Assembly: GCA_002869885.2 (NCBI GenBank)
Contig: NEWR02000016.1
Span: forward strand, 32,629 to 78,638
Direction: 5' to 3'
Origin: Nitrospira sp. CG24C
GTDB taxonomy: Bacteria; Nitrospirota; Nitrospiria; Nitrospirales; Nitrospiraceae
Length of the DNA stretch: 46,010 bases
Made by a program: the position numbers and the translations under genes
The notes under the pieces: model-generated
The model's database searches: none
What the model was told of the DNA's origin: nothing
The model's input: only the letters and a program-made list of their open reading frames with translations
In this document: piece by piece, positions 40,329-46,010 of the stretch
Layout: each line of letters opens with the position of its first letter
How positions within the stretch are numbered: position 1 is the first letter of the stretch

Positions 40329-40640
40329 CGGTCCTCCAGTGAGCGAGACGCTTCCCGCGATATGCAGCGGGATCAGGATCGGGTATCAAGGTCGTGTGCC
40401 GCATACATCTGCCGTGTCGCATCAGCAATGAACATATCTGTGCAGATGACGTGCCACTAGAGGATCATTCAATCATTGAATGTTCGAATAGAAAGCCGGG
40501 TGCGAGGTGAAGTGGATGGTGGGAAAACCCTACACTTTTAAGAGGGTTGATTTGGTTTGTTTGGTTTATCTAGTTTATTTGGTTGAACGAAACTCACCAG
40601 ATGAACCAAATCAACCAGAGAAACTAAACAAACCAGTCTG
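40329..40640. other. Region between gpgS and the decarboxylase gene
   Basis: Both neighbours are on the minus strand. The right part (40551-40636) is a full AACCA-type hairpin behind the decarboxylase stop; the left part (40330-40540) should hold the gpgS promoter. It also contains TGAATGTTCGAA-like AT-rich sequence near 40475 but no clear -35/-10 pair. Confidence 0.45.
40551..40636. repeat. AACCA-type full hairpin behind the decarboxylase gene
   Basis: TTTGGTTTGTTTGGTTTATC and further units (40551-40588) face their complement CCAAATCAACCAG and AAACTAAACAAACC (40605-40635). The loop is GTTGAACGAAAC. It abuts GTCTGCTA, whose CTA is the complement of the decarboxylase TAG stop (40643-40641). 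Confidence 0.75.
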
Positions 40641-42296
40641 CTACGGGTGATCGGTGGAGAGTCGTTTGGCGAGGCGATGGGCTAGCCGGACCATGCCGGC
40701 TGAGCGATCGGCTGGATTGAGCAGCACGTTCATGACATGTAGGCGGCTGGAGTCAGCCAAGGCAGCAGTCAGTCCTTGTTCGAACTCCCCTTGGGTGACA
40801 ATCCGCGTACCGACTCCGCCTCCGATCATGTCGCAGATTCGCTCATAGCGCCATTCATGGACGTCGTTGAAGGGGCCTTCGAGAATCTCCCGTTCAGTGG
40901 AGTAGCCTCGGTTGTTCAGCACGATGACGATCGGCGTTTGGCCGTATCGCACGGCGGTTGAGAGTTCCGTTCCTGTCATTTGAAACGCGCCGTCGCCGAC
41001 CAGCACGATTGGCCGAAGCGCAGGGTCGGCAAACGAGGCTCCCACGGCTGCCGGGACAGCAAATCCCATCGAGGTGTAATAGGCGGGAGAGAGAAATTCA
41101 AATCGCTGGTGGACATGGAGGTCGGCTGCTGCAAAGAGCGATTCTCCGACGTCGGCGATTACGAGGGTGTGTTGGTTCAACAGACTATCGAGGTGGCGGA
41201 AGAGCCCAGCTAAGGTCACGGGGGCATCCGGCGCAATGGCGCCTTGCGAAACGGCGAGCGGCGCCGGCAGCGGGCGGGAAGGAAACGAAGGAAGGGGGTT
41301 GATCACCAGCGCCCGCACGAAGTCTTGAAACCGGATCGCATCGTAGCGATGGTGCTTGATTGCCACCCGATCGGCGGTCGCATGAATCGTGCGGCCTCCC
41401 GTCATCAGAGGCGAGTCGGCATTGAGATCTTCGACGTCTGATAGGATCGACCCCAGGATCAGGAGACAATCGGATTGATTGATAAACTGTTGAACCTCGT
41501 CTCGCGCAATAAAGCCGCCGTAGATTCCGACGTAGAGTGGGTGGTCTTCACGGATGACGGATTTGCCCAGCAGGGTCGAAGCGATGGGCACGTTGAGCTG
41601 TTCGACCAGGCGGGTCAAATCCTCTTGCAGCCCGAATCGCGCAATCTCCGCCCCGGCTAGAATCGCAGGGCGCCTGGCAGAAGCCAGCATGGCGCGGACT
41701 TCAGCGACGGCTTCGTCCAGCGCGGCGGTATCGCTGGGTTCGTCGTCGAGGCACAAGGGGCGTAATGGCTGTGCCAGCGGAGTATGCACAAGGTCGCGAG
41801 GAATTTCGATGTAGATCGGGCGGCGATAGCGTAATAGCGCCGCAAAGGCCCGATCCATTTCCTGTTCGGCGGTTGAAGGATCGTCCAGAGAGATAGCGGC
41901 CACCGTAATCTGTTCGAATACTTCCCGTTGCGTGGAAAAGTCACGCACCATGTGGTGCATGTAAGGGGTGCGAATACGTTCCGAGAGTCCTGGCGATCCG
42001 GTGAGTAACACCACCGGCGATCGTTCTGCATAGGCGCAGGCGATGGCATTCACGGTATTGAGTCCACCGACGCAGTAGGTGACGCAGACCGCCCCGATGC
42101 CGTTGATACGCGCATAGGCGTCCGCCGCAAATCCCGCGCAATCCTCGCGTGTGGTTCCGACATGTTGAATCGGCGAGGCCTCGATCAATTGGTAGAGGCT
42201 GAGGACATAGTCGCCGGGGATGCCAAAGATATGACGGACCCCCAACTGGTGGAGCCGATCGATCACGGCGGAACCGATGGTCGGTAATCGTGTCAT
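40641..42296 (-). CDS. Thiamine-diphosphate 2-oxo-acid decarboxylase (indolepyruvate/pyruvate type)
   Basis: The 551-residue enzyme has three ThDP domains in the usual order. Catalytic residues match those of pyruvate decarboxylase: E51 (REDCAGFAADAYAR), H114-H115 (YMHHMVRDF), GDGAFQ (434-439) with NN at 461-462 as the ThDP/Mg2+ motif, and E468 (GYSTERE). The paired histidines separate it from acetolactate synthase and sulfopyruvate-type enzymes. Substrate may be pyruvate, indolepyruvate or a branched oxo-acid; the sequence alone does not say. It is not the shorter phosphonopyruvate decarboxylase. AGGAAG precedes ATG 42296. Confidence 0.85.
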   Translation of the reverse strand: MTRLPTIGSAVIDRLHQLGVRHIFGIPGDYVLSLYQLIEASPIQHVGTTREDCAGFAADAYARINGIGAVCVTYCVGGLNTVNAIACAYAERSPVVLLTGSPGLSERIRTPYMHHMVRDFSTQREVFEQITVAAISLDDPSTAEQEMDRAFAALLRYRRPIYIEIPRDLVHTPLAQPLRPLCLDDEPSDTAALDEAVAEVRAMLASARRPAILAGAEIARFGLQEDLTRLVEQLNVPIASTLLGKSVIREDHPLYVGIYGGFIARDEVQQFINQSDCLLILGSILSDVEDLNADSPLMTGGRTIHATADRVAIKHHRYDAIRFQDFVRALVINPLPSFPSRPLPAPLAVSQGAIAPDAPVTLAGLFRHLDSLLNQHTLVIADVGESLFAAADLHVHQRFEFLSPAYYTSMGFAVPAAVGASFADPALRPIVLVGDGAFQMTGTELSTAVRYGQTPIVIVLNNRGYSTEREILEGPFNDVHEWRYERICDMIGGGVGTRIVTQGEFEQGLTAALADSSRLHVMNVLLNPADRSAGMVRLAHRLAKRLSTDHP

Positions 42297-42440
42297 CGTT
42301 GGACTTCCTGATTTATGGAGTGGAAAACATGCTGTCCCTTACGCATAAGGGCAGCAAACCACAGCATGAGTCCGCCGTCAAGTAACTATACGTACGCGGA
42401 AGGGCTTGACGTTCGGTTCGCGCCATTGGATAAGTACGCC

Positions 42441-43634
42441 ATGACTATTCATGATGATAGCTCCCGTGGGCGCGTTCGCCTCTCGCGCGCACGTGGGGTC
42501 GAGGAATTGGGGCATCTCTGGATCTATGCAGGCTATGTCGAGGAGGTCAGTGGCGATCCGGCCTCTGGCGATGTGGTCGATATCATCGCGCCGAATGGAC
42601 GATTCTACGCCAGAGGCCTCTACAATCCTGCCTCCAAGATCCGCGTGCGGATACTGACCTTCGACGACGAACCCATTACGGAGCAGTTTTGGAGGGGGCG
42701 ACTCGCGCAGGCAGTCAGGCTGCGTCGACAGATCGTTACGGACACCACTGCCTATCGACTCATCTATGGAGAAGCCGATCGATTACCGGGCTTGATTGTG
42801 GATCGCTATGACGATGTATTGGTCATGCAGACATTGTCCTCCGGTATGGATCGCCGGAAAGATCTGCTGGCCGATCTCCTTTGTCAGGAATCAGGAGCCA
42901 CGCGAGTGTATCTGCGCAACGATGCCAAGAGCCGCATATTGGAGGGGCTGTCGGTGGAGAGGGGATTTCTCCGAGGTGGTGGCGCGACGATGGTCGACGT
43001 CCAGGAAGGGCCTGCTCGATTTCTCGTCGATATCGAGCGAGGGCAGAAAACCGGGTGGTTTTGCGATCAACGAGAGAATCGCCTGGTGGCGGCGCGGTTT
43101 GCGGCAGGCGCGGAGGTGTTGGAGGTCTTCGCTCATACGGGAGCCTTTGGGATTCATGCGGCGCTCGCAGGCGCAAAATCGATCGAAGGACTGGACGTTA
43201 GTGAGGAGGCTCTGGCGCTCGCGCGCAACCATGCGGTCTTAAACAAGGTGGAAGATCGTTGTGTCTATCGGACAGCGGATGCATTTGAGGAGATGCGAAA
43301 ACTTGAACGGGCCGGGCGCCGATACGATTTGGTGTTGCTCGATCCTCCGGCCTTTGCCCGCAGTAAACAGGCCGTACCCCGCGCCCTGGCTGGGTATAAA
43401 GATGTGAATTTGCTTGGGATGAGACTGATGAAGCCGGAAGGATTTCTCGTCACGAGTTCCTGCTCTCATCACGTGACTGAACAGGAATTATGGACCGGTA
43501 TCCGACTTGCCGCACGGGATGCGAAGCGGCAAGTTCGCCTGCTTGAACAGCGTGGGCAGGCCAGTGACCATCCCATCCTCGCCACTATGCCGGAAACGCG
43601 CTACTTGAAATGTTTCATTCTTCAGGTCTTGTAA
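42441..43634 (+). CDS. RlmI-like class I rRNA methyltransferase
   Basis: The 397-residue protein matches RlmI (23S rRNA m5C methyltransferase) in length and order: PUA domain (RVRLSRARGVEELGHLWIY), a middle EEHUD-like domain (LPGLIVDRYDDVLVMQ, KTGWFCDQRENR) and a Rossmann SAM domain with EVFAHTGAFGIHAALAG (motif I), LDVSEEAL and LVLLDPPAFARSK (motif IV). The C-terminus TSSCSHHVTEQE holds the catalytic cysteine region. ATG 42441 gives the family's length; the frame stays open to 42315. Weak ribosome binding site. Divergent from the decarboxylase gene. Confidence 0.87.
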   Translation: MTIHDDSSRGRVRLSRARGVEELGHLWIYAGYVEEVSGDPASGDVVDIIAPNGRFYARGLYNPASKIRVRILTFDDEPITEQFWRGRLAQAVRLRRQIVTDTTAYRLIYGEADRLPGLIVDRYDDVLVMQTLSSGMDRRKDLLADLLCQESGATRVYLRNDAKSRILEGLSVERGFLRGGGATMVDVQEGPARFLVDIERGQKTGWFCDQRENRLVAARFAAGAEVLEVFAHTGAFGIHAALAGAKSIEGLDVSEEALALARNHAVLNKVEDRCVYRTADAFEEMRKLERAGRRYDLVLLDPPAFARSKQAVPRALAGYKDVNLLGMRLMKPEGFLVTSSCSHHVTEQELWTGIRLAARDAKRQVRLLEQRGQASDHPILATMPETRYLKCFILQVL

Positions 43635-43664
43635 ATGCGAGGGTGTAGGGTGACTCGCCGCTCG

Positions 43665-43801
43665 TATGCAGGATGCTCAAACTGGTTTGTTTTGTTTATT
43701 TGGTTCATCTGGTCTGTTTTGTTCAACCAAACAAACAAGACAAACCAAATAAACCAAATAACGGGCTTCTTCTGCTGGCGGACTTTTTCAGCGTCCTGCT
43801 A
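43665..43801. mobile_element. TAGCAGG element, copy 4, with an AACCA hairpin as core
   Basis: Left end TATGCAGGATGCTCAAAC, right end GACTTTTTCAGCGTCCTGCTA. The core (43679-43764) is a full TTTGG/AACCA hairpin (GGTTTGTTTTGTTTATTTGG facing AAACCAAATAAACCAAATAA), the same type as at 40551 and 45817. GCTGGCGGACTTTTTCAGC matches the left end of copy 1. The complement of the final CTA is the stop of the XRE regulator gene. The methyltransferase stop lies 31 bp to the left. Confidence 0.72.
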
Positions 43802-44260
43802 ATCGTTCGGTGGTTCGAAGTGGCCTGACGGGCGATTCTGCCAGGGGATCGTCGCCTGCTTGGCTTGTTTGACGAGGCTACGCAAATTTACTTCCGCTGC
43901 GCGGAGCAACTTCGGTTCGCCGCTTTGTATAATAGCGGTCAGCAGGACGTAGAGCGAACGATCCATCCGTGATCCAGCGAGGATTCGTTCTGTGACAGGA
44001 TCGGGGCTGGCCTGGGTGGAACTTGTCTCGTCCTCTGGATCGTCAAACAAGGTACGAAACGAGGTTGGATGGCTAAAGAGCCAGCCAGGGGGTATCTTCA
44101 GCGCGGCAGCGAGCGCTTCGAGCAGCGCGGCAGAGGGATCGAGCTCTTCCGATTCAATTTCATCTAATACATGAGGCAGAAGATGCGATTCGGCTGCCAA
44201 GTCGTCGACCGACTGGCCTCGGGAGATACGCCAAGCCTGAATCTGTTGTCCGAGTGCCAT
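43799..44260 (-). CDS. XRE-type helix-turn-helix protein
   Basis: A 153-residue regulator. The first 65 residues form an XRE DNA-binding domain: LGQQIQAWRISRGQSVDDLA, AESHLLPHVLDEIESEELDP, LEALAAALKIPPGWLF. The rest is helical with no known domain (DPEDETSSTQ linker, then RILAGSRMDRSLYVLLTAII). Such proteins bind operators, often their own. Its stop is the TAG at the end of the copy 4 repeat. The upstream AT-rich gap (44261-44433) shared with the coiled-coil gene is a likely target. Confidence 0.78.
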   Translation of the reverse strand: MALGQQIQAWRISRGQSVDDLAAESHLLPHVLDEIESEELDPSAALLEALAAALKIPPGWLFSHPTSFRTLFDDPEDETSSTQASPDPVTERILAGSRMDRSLYVLLTAIIQSGEPKLLRAAEVNLRSLVKQAKQATIPWQNRPSGHFEPPND

Positions 44261-44433
44261 GGCGCGATAATACTGAATTAGGACCGTCTCCGCAACCGCT
44301 CCTCAATGTGCAATTAAGATAAATGCATTAATATACAATGGCTTACGAGTAATTATCCTCACTGGAAGATGAGCGATGAAATCGAGTATACTGCGGTACC
44401 TAGTTCATTCGCGATTCAGTGAGGAGGCGCATT
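44261..44433. promoter_or_regulatory. AT-rich divergent region between the XRE and coiled-coil genes
   Basis: The sequence drops to an AT-rich stretch (ATTAAGATAAATGCATTAAT, 44313-44332) unlike the rest of the window. TATACT near 44391 is a possible -10 for the plus strand, and GGAGG lies 7 bases before ATG 44434. It probably holds both promoters and an XRE operator. Confidence 0.4.
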
Positions 44434-44775
44434 ATGTTAGGGACGGATATTCGTGGCATTATCGCAGAAGAAGAAGAAGTTCAGCGGCGCAAGGACGCCT
44501 TGAAATCGCTTTTAACCATGCGTTCCAAACAGTTGCGGGAGTCGTTGGAACAGCGGATAAAACGGGCTCGGACTTGTGGAGATTGGATCCAGCTCTCTCA
44601 TGAAGAATGTGCCACACTCCACAAACGGGAAAAGCTCCATCTCAAGTCTCAGTTCGACATGCTTCAACACGAGCAAGATCGGACTAGAGGGAAGTTGACG
44701 GCACTTAAACGAGCGAAGGTGCGGGCTCAACGGATTCGTGCTGCTGAAGCCGCATCCGGACGGAAACGTCGCTGA
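44434..44775 (+). CDS. Small coiled-coil protein
   Basis: The 113-residue product is rich in Arg, Lys, Glu and Leu (IIAEEEEVQRRKDALKSLL, LKSQFDMLQHEQDRTRGKL) and predicted to be one long helix or coiled coil with a basic C-terminus (SGRKRR). No family was recognised. ATG 44434 has GGAGG 7 bases upstream; a GTG at 44419 is less likely. It precedes the SpoU methyltransferase by 29 bp and may be in its transcript. A role in RNA binding or as an organiser is only a guess from its charge. Confidence 0.65.
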   Translation: MLGTDIRGIIAEEEEVQRRKDALKSLLTMRSKQLRESLEQRIKRARTCGDWIQLSHEECATLHKREKLHLKSQFDMLQHEQDRTRGKLTALKRAKVRAQRIRAAEAASGRKRR

Positions 44776-44804
44776 TCCTGTTCTGTTCACTATGATCCAT
44801 TAGC

Positions 44805-45611
44805 GTGGCTGCCTCACTCCCCCTCTTGACGCGCTCGCAAGGGGCGCATATTCGTGAACTCTTCCGTGACAGGTGCGTGCGAGCGCAGGACGGCGCCTTT
44901 GTGGTCGAAGGCGGCCATGCGGTTCGAGATCTTCTAACTCGGTATCCCGAACAGATTCTCACGATTGTCGCCGCCCATGGTTATCTGCAAAAAGAGGGGC
45001 AGAGCGACCGACTAGTTCGACTAGCCTCCTCGACAAAGCAGTACTCCTGCTCCGACCCCCAGTTCTCAAAGTTATCCGATCTGGACGCGCCGCAAGGTAT
45101 TCTTGCTGTAGTGAGGCAACCGACGTGGGATGAAGGCGAAGTGCTTAGACAGCCCACTGTCCTAGGGATTTTTGGAGAAAAATTGCAAGATCCTGCCAAT
45201 GTCGGGGCCATTATTCGAACGGCTGCAGCGCTCAATGCGAGTGCCCTGTGGCTTACACCGGACTCCGCCGATGTGTATCATCCCAAGGTGGTTCGTGCGA
45301 CGAGCGGGATGTTGCTCGCGCTACCGATCTTTGTCAGTAGGGATTTGTCAGGGTTGATTCGACAAGGCTGCCAGATTTTTGCAGCAGAAGTGGCAGGAGC
45401 TGGGATTGTTTCAATCGATGAGATTCACCAGGCGCCGAAAAAGCTTGTTCTTGCTGTCGGCAACGAAAGCCGAGGTTTGTCAGCACAGATCCGAGGGCAG
45501 GCCACTGCTCGATTTACTATCCCCCTCAGCCGCGACGTAGAATCCCTCAATGTTGCGGCGACCGTGGCCATCGCCGCGTTCTACTTCTCGCGACTTCCTA
45601 AAGGAAAATGA
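44805..45611 (+). CDS. SpoU-family RNA 2'-O-methyltransferase
   Basis: A 268-residue TrmH/RlmB-type enzyme. The N-terminal substrate-binding domain (IRELFRDRCVRAQDGAFVVE, GGHAVRDLL) is followed by the SPOUT knot: motif 1 LQDPANVGAIIRTAAALNA, motif 2 VLAVGNESRGLS and motif 3 IPLSRDVESLNVAATVAIAAF. These bind SAM in the trefoil knot and methylate ribose 2'-OH in rRNA or tRNA. The start GTG 44805 has no clear ribosome binding site. A perfect 15-bp hairpin starts directly after its TGA. Confidence 0.9.
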   Translation: MAASLPLLTRSQGAHIRELFRDRCVRAQDGAFVVEGGHAVRDLLTRYPEQILTIVAAHGYLQKEGQSDRLVRLASSTKQYSCSDPQFSKLSDLDAPQGILAVVRQPTWDEGEVLRQPTVLGIFGEKLQDPANVGAIIRTAAALNASALWLTPDSADVYHPKVVRATSGMLLALPIFVSRDLSGLIRQGCQIFAAEVAGAGIVSIDEIHQAPKKLVLAVGNESRGLSAQIRGQATARFTIPLSRDVESLNVAATVAIAAFYFSRLPKGK

Positions 45612-45645
45612 CCTGAGGCCATTCGCTCGTGCGAATGGCCTCAGG
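45612..45645 (+). terminator. Perfect 15-bp hairpin behind the SpoU gene
   Basis: CCTGAGGCCATTCGC, loop TCGT, GCGAATGGCCTCAGG. It starts at the base after the TGA stop. No T tract follows on the plus strand. On the minus strand it lies 36 bp past the tRNA-Phe 3' end, so it could also serve the tRNA transcript. Confidence 0.65.
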
Positions 45646-45680
45646 CCGTCGGTCATCAATCTACAGTCGAAAGTGAGGAG

Positions 45681-45756
45681 TGGTGCCGAGGGACAGAATT
45701 GAACTGTCGACACCAGCCTTTTCAGGGCTGTGCTCTACCAACTGAGCTACCTCGGC
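45681..45756 (-). tRNA. tRNA-Phe (GAA)
   Basis: A complete 76-nt cloverleaf on the minus strand: acceptor GCCGAGG/CCTCGGC, D arm AGCTCAGTTGGTAGAGC, anticodon stem CAGCC/GGCTG with loop CTGAAAA (anticodon GAA), T arm with GTTCAATTC, discriminator A and encoded CCA. Confidence 0.96.
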
Positions 45757-45816
45757 ACGGTTCACGGCAAGAAGAGCGAGGCACTGTTACAGGATCATCC
45801 TGGAAAAATCAAGTTA

Positions 45817-45909
45817 CCTGGTCTGACTGGTTTATTTGGTTCGTTTAGTTTGTCTGGTTTTTGGTTGAACGAAACTTACCAAATAAACCAAACAAATCAA
45901 AGCAACCAA
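45817..45909. repeat. AACCA-type full hairpin between the two tRNAs
   Basis: CCTGGTCTGACTGGTTTATT and further units (45817-45860) face TACCAAATAAACCAAAC and AAATCAAAGCAACCAAT (45877-45909), with loop GGTTGAACGAAAC. It begins 16 bp past the 3' end of the minus-strand tRNA-Ser. Confidence 0.75.
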
Positions 45910-45925
45910 TGAACGAGATAGGCTG

Positions 45926-46010
45926 TGGCGGAGAGGGAGGGATTTGAACCCTCGGTAGAAGTTTCCCCCTACGGCAGTTTAGCAAACTGCTGCCTTCGGC
46001 CACTCGGCCA
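45926..46010 (-). tRNA. tRNA-Ser (GCT), 5' end cut by the window
   Basis: The minus strand holds encoded CCA, acceptor 3' strand, T arm (GGTTCAAATCC), a long variable arm (CCGTAGGGGGAAACTTCTACC region) and anticodon stem CAGTT/AACTG with loop TTGCTAA, anticodon GCT. The D arm (TGGCCGAGTGG) reaches the window edge; only the 5' acceptor strand is missing. Confidence 0.93.

Noticed and set aside
40641..42296. Phosphonopyruvate decarboxylase partner of aepX
   Set aside because: At 551 residues with the paired histidines of pyruvate decarboxylase it belongs to the long 2-oxo-acid decarboxylase group, and it lies 18 kb away.
43679..43764. CRISPR array
   Set aside because: The repeated units are only about 5 bp, degenerate and arranged as an inverted pair, with no spacers and no cas genes.

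Overview
The window is bacterial, gene-dense and moderately GC-rich. Many predicted lipoproteins, an LpoB homologue and flagellar-rod and c-type cytochrome proteins point to a Gram-negative host. The mix (phosphoenolpyruvate mutase fusion, DUF3365 haem protein, glucosyl-3-phosphoglycerate synthase, AcsA, DUF3391 HD proteins, B12-type radical SAM) fits a Nitrospira-like member of the Nitrospirota. That placement is an inference from gene flavour; no marker gene in the window settles it.

Layout. 1-10.1 kb: tail of a membrane protein, a B12-binding radical SAM enzyme, an HD-GYP phosphodiesterase, a short flagellar-rod-like protein, a second HD protein without its GYP motif overlapping a hybrid histidine kinase with a foreign C-terminus, and a DUF4139 protein. 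10.1-18 kb: CoA-binding and DUF4112 proteins, a membrane protein/VWA lipoprotein pair, two tandem SUMF1-fold proteins with duplicated promoters, a monohaem cytochrome and a zinc-ribbon protein. 18-29 kb: glutamine-dependent NAD synthetase, an AepX-nucleotidyltransferase fusion, a four-gene lipoprotein operon with three divergent paralogues, a split-barrel flavoprotein, small envelope proteins and acetyl-CoA synthetase. 29-36 kb: a caspase-fold/TPR protein that lacks the catalytic Cys, an unlisted 56-residue gene, a lipoprotein operon (LPP20, LpoB, COG3014, LPP20-like) and a PIN toxin module. 36-46 kb: a compatible-solute operon (GpgS, a second glycosyltransferase, a mechanosensitive channel, a MpgP/GpgP phosphatase), a 2-oxo-acid decarboxylase, an RlmI-like methyltransferase, an XRE regulator, a SpoU methyltransferase, tRNA-Phe and the 3' part of tRNA-Ser.

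The most unusual layer is intergenic. At least four elements share the ends TAGCAGG...CCTGC(TA) but carry unrelated, self-complementary low-complexity cores. A wider set of hairpins with arms of degenerate short units (TTTGG/AACCA, GAAGTTC, GTTTC, TTCAGCC, CATTGATTC, GTTCACG types) sits directly behind stop codons. In several genes the TAG stop itself is the first triplet of the repeat, and one such element forms the shared 3' ends of two convergent genes. No CRISPR array, intact transposase, rRNA or prophage gene was seen.
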